Positions 42,009 through 50,772 of a DNA stretch of 64,000 bases are shown in pieces (within the stretch, counting starts at the first letter, position 1; each line of letters starts with the position of its first letter). Made by a program: the position numbers and the translations under genes. The notes under the pieces were generated by a model, which saw nothing but the letters and a program-made list of their open reading frames with translations, ran no database searches and had not been told where the DNA came from. The stretch is from Pantoea sp. (GTDB taxonomy: Bacteria; Pseudomonadota; Gammaproteobacteria; Enterobacterales; Enterobacteriaceae), in contig NZ_JAPWKD010000012.1 of the NCBI RefSeq assembly GCF_028283705.1, positions 124,001-188,000 of the forward strand. Direction: 5' to 3'.

Positions 42009-42875
42009 TTATTTATCCCAGCTAAAACGACGCGCCAGCAGCATCAGTATTTGTTCGAGCAACAGCCCGACCACGCCGATGATCACAATGGCAATCAGAA
42101 TGTTTTCCACATTGAGGTTGTTCCACTCATTCCAGATCCAGAAACCAATCCCCAGGCCTCCGGTCAGCATCTCGGCAGCGACGATCACCAGCCAGGCGAT
42201 ACCGATGGACAGACGTACCCCGGTCAACACTGCGGGCAACACCGCCGGGAACAGGATGCGGCGCATCACCGTCCATTCAGACAGTTGCAGCACCCGCGCC
42301 ACGTTGAGGTAATCCTGCGGGATGCGTTGCACCCCTTCGGCGGTGTTGATCACCATCGGCCAGATGGAGCAGATAAAAATGGTCCAGCTGGAGGCCGGTT
42401 CAGCACGCTGAAACAGCAGCAGGCCGATTGGCAGCCAGGCGAGCGGGCTTACCGGACGCAGCAACGCGATGATCGGATTGAACATGCGGGAGACAAAGGT
42501 GAAGCGACCGAGCAGAAAGCCTGCCGGAATGCCCACCAGCGCTGCCAGACCAAAGCCCACCGCCACGCGTTGTAACGATGCCAGCACGTTCCAGCCAATG
42601 CCCTGGTCGTTTGGACCGTTGTTATAGAAAGGGTCGGCAAACAGGGTCAGTGCTGCCTGCCAGGTGGCGTACGGTGTGGGAAAGCCTTTGCTGGATAACG
42701 CGGCGATTTGCCATACCAGCAGCAACAACAGCATGCCGCAACCTGCCGGAATCAGCCGTTGCAGCAGCCAGGGCTGGCGGATGCTGGGGGCCGTTTGAAG
42801 CTTGAGAGTGATCACCTGCGCCGTCGGAACGGCGGCGCTGACCGGAGGTTTCAGGGTGCGCGCTTCAGATTTCAT
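42009..42875 (-). CDS. nasE: Nitrate ABC transporter permease NasE
   Basis: The 288-residue NrtB-type permease has about six membrane segments. The cytoplasmic EAA loop corresponds to VARVLQLSEWTVMRRILFPA with the downstream glycine. The ATG (MKSEARTL) follows GAGGAG at 6 bases and lies 11 bases after nasF; an upstream ATG would overlap nasF. It imports nitrate with NasD. Confidence 0.92.
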   Translation of the reverse strand: MKSEARTLKPPVSAAVPTAQVITLKLQTAPSIRQPWLLQRLIPAGCGMLLLLLVWQIAALSSKGFPTPYATWQAALTLFADPFYNNGPNDQGIGWNVLASLQRVAVGFGLAALVGIPAGFLLGRFTFVSRMFNPIIALLRPVSPLAWLPIGLLLFQRAEPASSWTIFICSIWPMVINTAEGVQRIPQDYLNVARVLQLSEWTVMRRILFPAVLPAVLTGVRLSIGIAWLVIVAAEMLTGGLGIGFWIWNEWNNLNVENILIAIVIIGVVGLLLEQILMLLARRFSWDK

Positions 42876-42886
42876 GGCAACTCCTC

Positions 42887-44137
42887 TTAATGGTGAATAG
42901 CGAAACTGGCGGCGTAGGCGGCAGGGTTGCTGCCATCCCACACTTTGCCGTCCATCAGGGTGCTGCTGCGCATGACGCCAGTGGGCAGCGTGACATTGCC
43001 CACCGCAGCCGCAGCCTGCTTATAGATGTCGATACGGTTGATTTTCTGTGCCACGCCAGGGTAATCCGGATCGCTTTTCAGCATTCCCCAGCGTTTCAGT
43101 TGCGTCAGGAACCACATGCCATCGGAAAGCCACGGGAAGCTGACTTCACCGTCGTGGAAGAAGCGCATCGCATGCGCGTCCTGCCACTGCTGACCGAGAC
43201 CATTTTCGTAATGACCCAACATGCGGCCTTCCAGGGTTTCGGGTTTGGTGTTGATCCAGGCGCGCCCTGCCAGGGTTTGTGCGGTTTCGCGTCGGTTGTC
43301 GTCGGATGCATCAATCCAGCGCGCGGCTTCCAGTACCGCAGCAGTAAGCGCACGGGCGGTGTTGGGGTTTTCCGTGACCCATTGCGAGCGGGTGGCGAGG
43401 ATTTTTTCCGGGTGATCCGGCCAGATTTGCTGTGTGGTTGCGGCGGTGAAACCAATGTTGTCGCTGATGGCACGCTGGTTCCAGGGTTCGCCAACACAAA
43501 AACCGCTCATATTGCCGATCTTCATGTTCATCACCATTTGCGGCGGTGGCACCACCACGGTACGCACATCCTCAATGGGATCGATCCCGGCATTTGCCAG
43601 CCAGTAATACAGCCACATGGCGTGGGTACTGGTGGGAAAGGTGTGAGCAAAGGTATAAGTGCCTTTGGCGCTGCCCGCGATCAGGGTTTTCAGGCTGGCG
43701 GCATCGGTCACCTTCTGACCTTTCAGCTGGTTGGCTAAGGTGATGGCCTGGCCATTGTTGTTCAGCGTCATCAGGTTGGCCATATCGTGCTGCGGACCGG
43801 CCACACCCAATTGCAGACCATAGATCATGCCGTACAACGCATGGGCCGCATCCAGCTCACCGGACGTCAGTTTGTCGCGCACTGCCGCCCAGCTGGCTTC
43901 TTTGCTGGGTTGCAGGCTGAGGCCATATTTTTTGTCGAATCCTTTCACGGCCGCCATCACCACCGGTGCGCAGTCCGTCAACGGGATAAACCCCACCCGC
44001 ACTGTACTTTTCTCCGGCGCATCACTGCCTGCTGCCCAGACGGCGTTGCGTAAGCCAGGCAGCAGATAGCTACTGCCTACCACCGCACTGCCCAGCAAAA
44101 ACTGACGACGGGAAATCGAAAACCGCGTTTTGCTCAT
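42887..44137 (-). CDS. nasF: Nitrate-binding periplasmic protein NasF (Tat-exported)
   Basis: The 416-residue CmpA/NrtA-family solute-binding protein has the N terminus SISRRQFLLGSAVVG, a twin-arginine signal, so it is predicted to be exported folded. Nitrate-pocket residues of the family lie in FIPLTDCAPVV, FPTSTHAMWLYYWLANAGID, CVGEPWN and DGMWFLTQLKRWG. It is the first gene of nasFED(CB)A–cobA, behind a leader of about 120 bases with an intrinsic terminator. An upstream ATG at 44242 lies inside that leader and is rejected as the start. Confidence 0.94.
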   Translation of the reverse strand: MSKTRFSISRRQFLLGSAVVGSSYLLPGLRNAVWAAGSDAPEKSTVRVGFIPLTDCAPVVMAAVKGFDKKYGLSLQPSKEASWAAVRDKLTSGELDAAHALYGMIYGLQLGVAGPQHDMANLMTLNNNGQAITLANQLKGQKVTDAASLKTLIAGSAKGTYTFAHTFPTSTHAMWLYYWLANAGIDPIEDVRTVVVPPPQMVMNMKIGNMSGFCVGEPWNQRAISDNIGFTAATTQQIWPDHPEKILATRSQWVTENPNTARALTAAVLEAARWIDASDDNRRETAQTLAGRAWINTKPETLEGRMLGHYENGLGQQWQDAHAMRFFHDGEVSFPWLSDGMWFLTQLKRWGMLKSDPDYPGVAQKINRIDIYKQAAAAVGNVTLPTGVMRSSTLMDGKVWDGSNPAAYAASFAIHH

Positions 44138-44162
44138 CCGCTTTACCCTGAAAAAAAGGAAT

Positions 44163-44210
44163 AAAAAAAGGCGTCCTCCCACATGCAATTGCACGGGGCC
44201 GGACGCCTTT
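44163..44210 (-). terminator. Leader terminator of the nas operon (NasR antitermination target)
   Basis: On the minus strand AAAGGCGTCC pairs with GGACGCCTTT and is followed by TTTTATT. It lies inside the transcribed leader, 26–73 bases before the nasF start, not after a gene. The apex contains the possible hexaloop AUUGCA. Such a terminator in a nas leader is the known target of NasR-mediated antitermination. Confidence 0.85.
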
Positions 44211-44224
44211 ATCCAAAGCACTCG

Positions 44225-44244
44225 TTCTGCCGCCATTGGCAAAA
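44225..44244 (-). promoter_or_regulatory. ANTAR-type hexaloop hairpin in the nas leader RNA
   Basis: The RNA reads UUUUGCC, loop AAUGGC, GGCAGAA. This is a 7-bp stem (one G–U) with a six-base loop having A at position 1 and G at position 4, the pattern recognised by ANTAR proteins such as NasR. It lies 15 bases upstream of the leader terminator. Confidence 0.75.
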
Positions 44245-44270
44245 CAAATGCGTAATGTCATTCAGGATAT

Positions 44271-44286
44271 TGCAAAGGCTGTGCCA
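44271..44286 (-). promoter_or_regulatory. Sigma-54 promoter of the nas operon
   Basis: On the minus strand TGGCACAGCCTTTGCA matches the sigma-54 consensus TGGCAC-N5-TTGCA at every fixed base, with GG and GC separated by 10 bases. Transcription would start near 44260, giving a leader of about 120 bases before nasF. Confidence 0.9.
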
Positions 44287-44349
44287 GGAAGGTGAAGGGC
44301 GACATTTCAGGCAGTTAAGCGGCTAAGCCTTTATTTCGTTCAGCGGTGC

Positions 44350-44386
44350 GCACTGCGTTGACGCAAAATACGCACATTGTTTGTGC
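44350..44386. promoter_or_regulatory. Two NtrC-like enhancer sites
   Basis: GCACATTGTTTGTGC (44372–44386) is a perfect GCAC-N7-GTGC dyad, the NtrC consensus. GCACTGCGTTGACGC (44350–44364) matches at 7 of 8 dyad bases. The two are 22 bases apart, two helical turns, and lie about 95–125 bases upstream of the predicted start, a usual enhancer distance. Confidence 0.75.
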
Positions 44387-44402
44387 AGCTAACTCTAATG
44401 GG

Positions 44403-45623
44403 TTATGTCTTTAACGTGGCGGCGACCGCGAGGATCGCCTGAGCGATTTCAAGGATGCGTTTGTTCTGGTTCATGGCGCTTTTACGCAGCGTCTGCCACG
44501 CGTCCTGCTCACTGTAGCCATGTTGTTGCATCAACCAGCCCTTGGCCTGATCGATGATTTTGCGCTCATCCAGCGAGGCACGCATGCTGGCCAGTTCATC
44601 GGCCTGGGTTTGTAAACGCTGCGCCTGTTCGCGGATCAGCGACAGCACCGAACGGCCCAGTTGAGGGGCCAGACCATTGCTATCCAGCGTGATATCCTGC
44701 CCCGCCAGCCAGTTAGCCCCTGCGACATATAAGGTGAAACCGGCCTCATCCGCCAGCACAGGCGCGTGGGTATCATGCTGCTCACTGGCGGCGATGGCGC
44801 GTTGACAGCAGCTCATTAACATGGCACTCAGGCCATCTTCTACCTGTTTCATTTTATCGAGACGCGCGGTGAGCAACCGGAACCATTGCAGTACGCCGTT
44901 CTCGCCACAATGCGCACCGGTACAGGCGATACGCCGCAGACGTTCAATATCCCCTCCCGCATCAGCCATAGCGCGCCAGCGTTGCAGATTATAGGCATCG
45001 GCGAACTGGCTGAAGGTGGCGAAACTTTGCTCCTGGGCTTCAATCAATGCCTGCAACCGTTGCCGCTGCTGCTCACTAAAATGTCCGGCGGCAAAACCCG
45101 CAGAGCCGGTGGCGCGTTCCTGCCCGGCCAGTTCTTTCCCCTGCATAAAGCTGAACAGCGCGATCAGCGCGCGTGAAATATCCGGCTCGCTGGCGGTATC
45201 CGCCGCTTCAAACACCAGATTGAGTAAGGTGCGGATAATGTGGTTGAACGCTTCCATCGCCTGTGCATGCGCCAGCTGCTGGCTTTGTACCTGCAACCGC
45301 AGTGCGGGTAATCCTTCCAGCGCCTGTAAACCCGCCGCGATTAACAGGCAGAAGCGACTGTAGCCTGGTTGCGCATCTGCCGGTGGCAGCACGGCGAGCA
45401 TGTGCTGTTGACCACGCTGGACATCCAACGCGCGCGCTTCCAGCTCATCACCAAATAAACGTCCGTCTGAACACAACCAGATGTTGCTGACGCCTCTTTC
45501 GCGTTGCAACAGATGAATTAACTCACTGATTGCAGTGATTAATTCACCAGTACGCAGCAGCCGTTGCAGGCTGGCAATTTCGCTCGCGCGGCTGGCCTGC
45601 AAATAATCCACAGCCTGAGTCAT
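44403..45623 (-). CDS. nasR: Nitrate- and nitrite-responsive antiterminator NasR
   Basis: The 406-residue protein has an N-terminal NIT sensor domain (about residues 30–290), including ISELIHLLQRERGVSNIWLC, and a C-terminal ANTAR RNA-binding domain (about 330–400) with LDERKIIDQAKGWLMQQHGY and SEQDAWQTLRKSAM. On nitrate binding NasR stabilises the leader hairpin and prevents termination upstream of nasF. The ATG (MTQAVDYL) follows AGGAG at 8 bases. It lies upstream of nasF on the same strand, with the NtrC sites and sigma-54 promoter in between. Confidence 0.94.
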   Translation of the reverse strand: MTQAVDYLQASRASEIASLQRLLRTGELITAISELIHLLQRERGVSNIWLCSDGRLFGDELEARALDVQRGQQHMLAVLPPADAQPGYSRFCLLIAAGLQALEGLPALRLQVQSQQLAHAQAMEAFNHIIRTLLNLVFEAADTASEPDISRALIALFSFMQGKELAGQERATGSAGFAAGHFSEQQRQRLQALIEAQEQSFATFSQFADAYNLQRWRAMADAGGDIERLRRIACTGAHCGENGVLQWFRLLTARLDKMKQVEDGLSAMLMSCCQRAIAASEQHDTHAPVLADEAGFTLYVAGANWLAGQDITLDSNGLAPQLGRSVLSLIREQAQRLQTQADELASMRASLDERKIIDQAKGWLMQQHGYSEQDAWQTLRKSAMNQNKRILEIAQAILAVAATLKT

Positions 45624-46118
45624 CGCATTCTCCTGGCAAATAACCTTTTCGACTAAAAGACTTAGCAAAAGCCATGCCGGAACTGATATTGCAACGGGCC
45701 GAATCAGGGGCGGATATTCTGAAAGTAAGAAAATTGTTTACTGCCGCAATCTTTTTTTACAATAGAAAATAGATTAATCTTATTTACCGTTTATTTTTGG
45801 TCCTGACGGGTATCAAAAGCGGTTACGCTGGCCTGAGCGCCGAATAGCATCAAATAAGTTAAATTGGCTTAACTATCCCCACGCGCACAGTTTTTTTATC
45901 ACCCAACGATCGTCCCGTTTTCCCCGTTAACACGGGATTTCATACGGTGCAATGGTTTGAATTCTCAAAAGTCTTAGGTAGACTGACGGGAGCACTATCT
46001 TTCTGTAATCTGTCTGTTTTTTTGATGGCTTTCTCACTGCATAATCCGGCCTCCTGCGCCCGTTAACAGGCACCCGGGACTCCCCATTATGTAGTTAATC
46101 TGATGAAATTTGAGGATC
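45624..46118. other. Divergent intergenic region between nasR and the T6SS-like locus
   Basis: About 495 bases with a marked AT-rich part (45700–45800, 45890–45910) and no gene. It must hold the nasR promoter and the promoter of the T6SS-like operon. No sigma-54 promoter was found on the plus strand. A short dyad AGTCT-N5-AGACT lies at 45970–45984. Confidence 0.4.
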
Positions 46119-46610
46119 ATGGTGAATAAGAGTCTTGTGCTAACACTGCTGGCGGTGCTCACTCTGGCGAGTTGTAAAGCGCCGCCGCCGCCAGTCACAG
46201 ATGACACCCTGGTAACCAGTGAAGTGAATGGGGTTAAACTGGTTCATCGTCATGCGGTGGCAGCACCTGGCGAATTCACGCCGGTCAATGAGAGCTTTCG
46301 TGCCTTATATGGCGCATCCATCATGACCACACCCGACTATAGCGGCAAAGTGGTGCGTTACCTGGAAACCGGTAAAACCTTTGAAGTTTTAGGCCGGGTT
46401 GAGCATAGCTGGCTGGCGATTGCGGATGAAGCGCAGGGTCAGCTGATTGGCTACGTGCCGCCGAAAGCGGGTGTCGAAAGCAGCCGTTACGATGCCACCG
46501 TGCGCAGTGACCGTCCCCGCCCCCGCCGCAGCAAACAGGTCTGTGTAGACGTGGGGGGTGCCAGCAAGGCATGCCGCACCAACGATACCGCGACCTGGAT
46601 CTTAGACTGA
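46119..46610 (+). CDS. SH3-domain-like lipoprotein, first gene of the T6SS-like locus
   Basis: The 163-residue precursor has a lipoprotein signal (LTLLAVLTLASC) with lipidation at Cys19 and Lys at +2, so outer-membrane sorting is expected. Mature residues from about 55 to 115 resemble a bacterial SH3 fold (FRALYGASIMTTPDYSGKVV, LETGKTFEVLGRVEHSWLAI). SH3b domains often contact peptidoglycan. GAGG lies 3 bases before the ATG; a GTG at 46122 has better spacing and is an alternative start. It is not a recognisable TssJ. It stands at the head of tssL–tssM–tagF–fha–pppA–ppkA. Confidence 0.7.
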   Translation: MVNKSLVLTLLAVLTLASCKAPPPPVTDDTLVTSEVNGVKLVHRHAVAAPGEFTPVNESFRALYGASIMTTPDYSGKVVRYLETGKTFEVLGRVEHSWLAIADEAQGQLIGYVPPKAGVESSRYDATVRSDRPRPRRSKQVCVDVGGASKACRTNDTATWILD

Positions 46611-46695
46611 TCATGGAATCCGGCGCATATTGCCCGCAGAAGGCTGACTCTCTGCGGGCAGAGAGTTTCACTATTGCCTGGAAGAACACGATTTA

Positions 46696-47910
46696 ATGAC
46701 TCAGGACGCTCCTGCACGTGATGCGAACGTCACGGGCAATGATAACCTTTTATTGACTGCCGCAGCCCCAATCCTCAATGCCGTCGTTCAGATTCGGCAG
46801 GCCGCGACGCATGACGATCCTGCCGGGCTACGTCAGTTACTCATCGATGAAGTTCGCCAGTTCGAAAACCGCTGTAAACAAGCCGGTTTACCGTTTGAGA
46901 TGATCATTGGTGCCCGCTATTGCCTGTGTAGCCTGCTGGATGAAGCCGCCGCGCAAACGCCGTGGGGCACCCGTGGTGTCTGGTCCGGTAATGGCATGCT
47001 GGTCACTTTCCATAATGAAAGCTGGGGCGGCGACAAGGTCTTTCAACTGCTGTCACGCATTTCACAAAGCCCGGAACAACATCTGTGGCTGCTGGAAGTG
47101 ATCCACTATTGTCTGCTGCTGGGGTACGAAGGCCGCTATCGCGGCAGTGAAAACGGCCCTGCGCAGTGCGAAATCATCCGTAAGCGCCTGGCGCATTTGA
47201 TTGCCGAAACCCGTCCGGATAACGCTGCCGCGATGGCTCGCCTGGTGGAGGTCCATCCGCTGGTGAGCAGCTTATCCCGTCCGATGGTGCCACTGTGGGC
47301 CTGCGTCACACTGGCGGCCCTGGTGGCCTGCCTGATCTACAGTGGCCTGAACTGGCGTCTGGGCAACGCCGCGGAACCCCTGCTGCGCGCCATCTATCAA
47401 ACACCGTTACCGCAAATTACGCCAGGACGCCGCCCGACATCCCCCCAGGCACTGCTTGACCTGCATCAGCGCCTTAACGATGTGATCGCCGCCGGGCAAC
47501 TGGAAGTCAGCGATGGTGCATTTGGTAGCAAGGTGATCATCCCCGCCGATAAACTGTTTGCCGCCGACGGTACGGTCGTCAATCAGGTGGGACGCGCCCT
47601 GCTGGCACATGTCGCCAGTGCGATGAAATCCGTGAAAGGTACGGTGCTGGTTTCCGTGTATACCGATGACAGTGCCGTGGATGGACGCTTTGCCTCCAGC
47701 TATGAATTCTCCTTTGCCCGCGCTCGCGCCGTCGCGCAGTTGCTCAATCCGCAGTTGGCTGAGGGGCACAATGTAAAAGCTGAAGGACGTGGCGACAGCA
47801 ATCCCCTGCTGCCCAACGACAGCAATGAAAACCGCGCCCGCAACCGCCGGGTGGAAATCACCCTATTCGCGGCACCGGAAACCCTCAGCAATCATCAGGG
47901 AGGCCAGTGA
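46696..47910 (+). CDS. tssL: TssL (DotU/IcmH) with C-terminal OmpA peptidoglycan-binding domain
   Basis: The 404-residue protein has a cytoplasmic DotU domain (about 20–190) with the conserved ARYCLCSLLDEAAAQTPWG and HLWLLEVIHYCLLLGYEGRY. One membrane segment lies at about 198–221 (PLWACVTLAALVACLIYSGL). A periplasmic OmpA-like domain (about 280–395) carries NENRARNRRVEI, the peptidoglycan-contact signature. TssL with TssM forms the inner-membrane part of the type VI anchor complex. Extended TssL forms bind the cell wall directly. It overlaps tssM by one base. Confidence 0.92.
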   Translation: MTQDAPARDANVTGNDNLLLTAAAPILNAVVQIRQAATHDDPAGLRQLLIDEVRQFENRCKQAGLPFEMIIGARYCLCSLLDEAAAQTPWGTRGVWSGNGMLVTFHNESWGGDKVFQLLSRISQSPEQHLWLLEVIHYCLLLGYEGRYRGSENGPAQCEIIRKRLAHLIAETRPDNAAAMARLVEVHPLVSSLSRPMVPLWACVTLAALVACLIYSGLNWRLGNAAEPLLRAIYQTPLPQITPGRRPTSPQALLDLHQRLNDVIAAGQLEVSDGAFGSKVIIPADKLFAADGTVVNQVGRALLAHVASAMKSVKGTVLVSVYTDDSAVDGRFASSYEFSFARARAVAQLLNPQLAEGHNVKAEGRGDSNPLLPNDSNENRARNRRVEITLFAAPETLSNHQGGQ

Positions 47911-50024
47911 TGCGCGCATCACTTCAGCATTTATTAACCCACCGCCTGCTGTGGAGCTTTATTGGTGTCAGCGCGCTGAGTTGCGTGCTGTGGATACTCG
48001 GTCCGCTATGGAGCTGGGGCGATACCCGCCCGCTCGAACCGGTGTGGCCACGCCAGTTGGTGGTGGGCTTCCTCTATTTTTGCTGGGTTCTGTTCCAGTT
48101 TATCCCGGCAATCTGGCGGGGGTGGTTTAACAGTAAACTCCTCACCCGGTTGCAACAGGACAGCAGTGAAGAGTTAACCGATCGCCTGGCAACCGAAACG
48201 CTCCTGACACAACGTTTCAGTGAAGCCGCACAGCGCCTGAAGCGTACCCAGTTTGGCCGACGTCCACAGCAAAGCTGGCTGGCACGTTTTCAGAGCCACT
48301 ATCTCTATCAGTTACCCTGGTATGTGATCATTGGTGCTCCCGGTGCCGGTAAAACCACCGCCCTGCTTAATGCCGGGCTGGATTTTCCCCTTACCGATAG
48401 CCTTGGCAACGCGGCAATCCGTGGTGTTGGCGGAACACGCCATTGCGACTGGTGGTTTACCGACAGCGCGGTACTGATCGACACCGCCGGTCGCTATGCA
48501 TTGCAGGAGAGTCAGCGTGCACGCGATGCCAGCGAATGGCAAAACTTTATCCATTTGCTGAAACGCTATCGCACCCGTCAGCCGATTAACGGCGTCATCA
48601 TTACTATTAGCGTGGCCGATCTGCTGACCGATTCAGCCGAAGCGCGCCATGCTCAGGCCACCGCCCTGCGCCAGCGGATGGTCGAGCTGCATCAGCAAAC
48701 CGGCATTCATTTCCCGGTTTATGTGATGGTGACGAAAACCGATTTGCTGAAAGGATTTCTCAGCTTTTACGGTGCACTGACTAAGCAACAGCGCGATGCC
48801 ATCTGGGGTTTTACCTTTCCGTGGGATCCGGGTAAACCGCACAAGGACAGCTGGCATCGCAGCTTCAATCAGCATTTCCATCTGCTGGAACAGCGCCTGC
48901 AACAACAGCTGGCGGGGGTGATGGCGCAGGATCGCGACCTGACGCAACGTGCCGACAGTTTCCTTTTCCCGCAGGAATTCAGCTCCCTGCGACCGCTGCT
49001 GAGTGAATATCTCGATGTGGTGTTTTCCGGCCATCAGGATGCGGTCGCCTGGTCCGCGCGCGGGTTGTTTTTTACCAGCGGCACCCAGGAAGGCTTGCCC
49101 TTTGACCGCATCATGGGTGAGTTGAACCGCAAATTACAGCTGCCGCTGGCTGGGCAGAACACCATTGCTGCCTGGGATAGTGTCAATCGCAGCAGCCCGA
49201 TTCCCGGTACCAAAGGTCAAAGCTTTTTTATCCGTAATCTCCTGAGTGACCTGGTGTTTCGTGAGAGCGGGCTGGCCGGGAGTAACCGCCATTGGGAGTA
49301 CCGCAACCGGTTATTTCACTGGATTGGCTACGGTGCCCTCACTGGTGCCCTGCTGCTGCTTTCCTGTCTGTGGCTGGCAAGTTATCTCCAGAATCAGCGC
49401 TATCTGGACCAGGTCGCCGCTCGTATCGCGCCCATTACCCGCCAGAGCCAACAGGTGATTCATCAGCCTGCTGATAATATTTTTGATCTGCTACCCTTCT
49501 TAAATAACCTGGTCAAATTGCCGCTTTCGGATCGTTTTTCCCTCGACAATCCACCGCTTACTATGCGTGTCGGCTTGTATCGCGGTAATCAGGTGAGTGA
49601 CGCGGCATGGGTGCTTTATCAAAACGCCTTAAAGTCTTTATTGTTGCCACGCGTGGCACAGCAAATTACCAATCTGCTGCGCGACGATCCCGGTACCGAC
49701 AATGAATACAGCCGCAACGCCTTGCGGGCCTATCAGATGTTGTATCAGCCTCGCAATTATGACGGTGAGTTTCTGCGCGGCTGGCTGATGCAAAACCTGC
49801 AACGTTCCCTGCCCGCCAATGTCAGCGCTCGCGATTTACAACAACTGGACTGGCATCTCAGCCAATTGCTGGATCAGCAGATTCAGTCTTCGCCTTATGC
49901 CAGCGACAATGCGTTGATGATGCGTAAGCTTGCGGAAAATCTGAAAAATGCGGGTCAGAATGGCAATACGCTGACGCTCGTGCCTTTAAAGGCTGCACAG
50001 CGATTGACCGGACGCAGTGAGTAA
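47910..50024 (+). CDS. tssM: TssM/IcmF, C-terminally short
   Basis: The 704-residue protein has two N-terminal membrane segments (about 14–32 and 51–69), a cytoplasmic NTPase domain with Walker A IGAPGAGKTTALLN (about 141–154) and DTAGRYA, and a third membrane segment near 470–490 (GYGALTGALLLLSCLWLASY). Only about 210 periplasmic residues follow. Usual TssM proteins run to 1,100–1,300 residues; the missing part includes the C-terminal beta domain that binds TssJ. The stop lies 13 bases before tagF, with no remnant of the lost part between them. The ATG follows GGAGG at 6 bases. Confidence 0.9.
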   Translation: MRASLQHLLTHRLLWSFIGVSALSCVLWILGPLWSWGDTRPLEPVWPRQLVVGFLYFCWVLFQFIPAIWRGWFNSKLLTRLQQDSSEELTDRLATETLLTQRFSEAAQRLKRTQFGRRPQQSWLARFQSHYLYQLPWYVIIGAPGAGKTTALLNAGLDFPLTDSLGNAAIRGVGGTRHCDWWFTDSAVLIDTAGRYALQESQRARDASEWQNFIHLLKRYRTRQPINGVIITISVADLLTDSAEARHAQATALRQRMVELHQQTGIHFPVYVMVTKTDLLKGFLSFYGALTKQQRDAIWGFTFPWDPGKPHKDSWHRSFNQHFHLLEQRLQQQLAGVMAQDRDLTQRADSFLFPQEFSSLRPLLSEYLDVVFSGHQDAVAWSARGLFFTSGTQEGLPFDRIMGELNRKLQLPLAGQNTIAAWDSVNRSSPIPGTKGQSFFIRNLLSDLVFRESGLAGSNRHWEYRNRLFHWIGYGALTGALLLLSCLWLASYLQNQRYLDQVAARIAPITRQSQQVIHQPADNIFDLLPFLNNLVKLPLSDRFSLDNPPLTMRVGLYRGNQVSDAAWVLYQNALKSLLLPRVAQQITNLLRDDPGTDNEYSRNALRAYQMLYQPRNYDGEFLRGWLMQNLQRSLPANVSARDLQQLDWHLSQLLDQQIQSSPYASDNALMMRKLAENLKNAGQNGNTLTLVPLKAAQRLTGRSE

Positions 50025-50037
50025 TGGTGAGGTAACG

Positions 50038-50736
50038 ATGGCGACCTATACCGCCCCAGGCTGGTACGGGAAATTGCCGACAACCGGTGATTTCCTGCGA
50101 CAGCGTCTCAGTGAAAATACCGTGACATCCTGGAGCCATTGGTTTCAACAGGGATTGCTGCACTGGCACCCGGAGAATGATGCCAGTACCCAGCAGTTTC
50201 TCGCCGCTCCGGTGTGGAATTTTGTTTTGCCGATTTCGCCACTGCGCCAGCAGGTGCAAATGGGTTGCCTGCTGCCCTCGTGCGATCGTGTCGGTCGTGC
50301 CTGGCCGCTGTTGGCATTGCACCATTTTCCACTCAACCTGTGGCATCCTGCTCAGCTGGCGATTTCCGGTGAGTGGTTCCAGGAGCTGGGCGCGACGCTG
50401 TGGCATGCAGTGCGTGAAGCACAGACAGCGGAGCAGCTGGAACAGTCAATACAGCAGGTGTCACCTTTACTGGTACCGGAAAAACGTCGCTCTGACATCA
50501 TGGATGTCATCGGTTTTGACGATCTGCCCAGCACGCTGAGCTGGCGTGAGGTGGCAGACCAGTTTGATCCCCAGCAGCATATCAGCTACTGGTGGAGTAA
50601 TCGCAGTGACGGTTTTGCTCACGCCACGCATAAACACAGTGGCCCGCTCACCGCGCAGCTTTTTTCGTTATTGTTTAACCCGGCGTCTGGTGCGCAGCCG
50701 GGACGTAACGGTCTTTATCCGCCGATGTTCGAATAA
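50038..50736 (+). CDS. tagF: TagF (ImpM-like) type VI secretion post-translational regulator
   Basis: The 232-residue protein begins TAPGWYGKLPTTGDFLRQRL, the signature of the TagF/ImpM family, and continues with VWNFVLPISP and CLLPSCDRVGRAWPLLAL. In Pseudomonas, TagF represses the type VI system independently of the PpkA kinase, in part by binding the FHA protein. Both partners are encoded nearby. The ATG has GAGG at 6 bases; a GTG at 50017 would overlap tssM. Confidence 0.9.
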   Translation: MATYTAPGWYGKLPTTGDFLRQRLSENTVTSWSHWFQQGLLHWHPENDASTQQFLAAPVWNFVLPISPLRQQVQMGCLLPSCDRVGRAWPLLALHHFPLNLWHPAQLAISGEWFQELGATLWHAVREAQTAEQLEQSIQQVSPLLVPEKRRSDIMDVIGFDDLPSTLSWREVADQFDPQQHISYWWSNRSDGFAHATHKHSGPLTAQLFSLLFNPASGAQPGRNGLYPPMFE

Positions 50737-50772
50737 GACCGCGACGTTTGCCCTCTGAAAACGGGAAGACTC

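Noticed and set aside
44138..44242. 35-residue N-terminal extension of nasF
   Set aside because: It lies in the structured leader, through the intrinsic terminator; the Tat signal begins at the later ATG.
49250..50736. Possible frameshift explaining the short TssM
   Set aside because: The downstream sequence is fully occupied by tagF in its own frame, and none of the other frames shows TssM C-terminal sequence.
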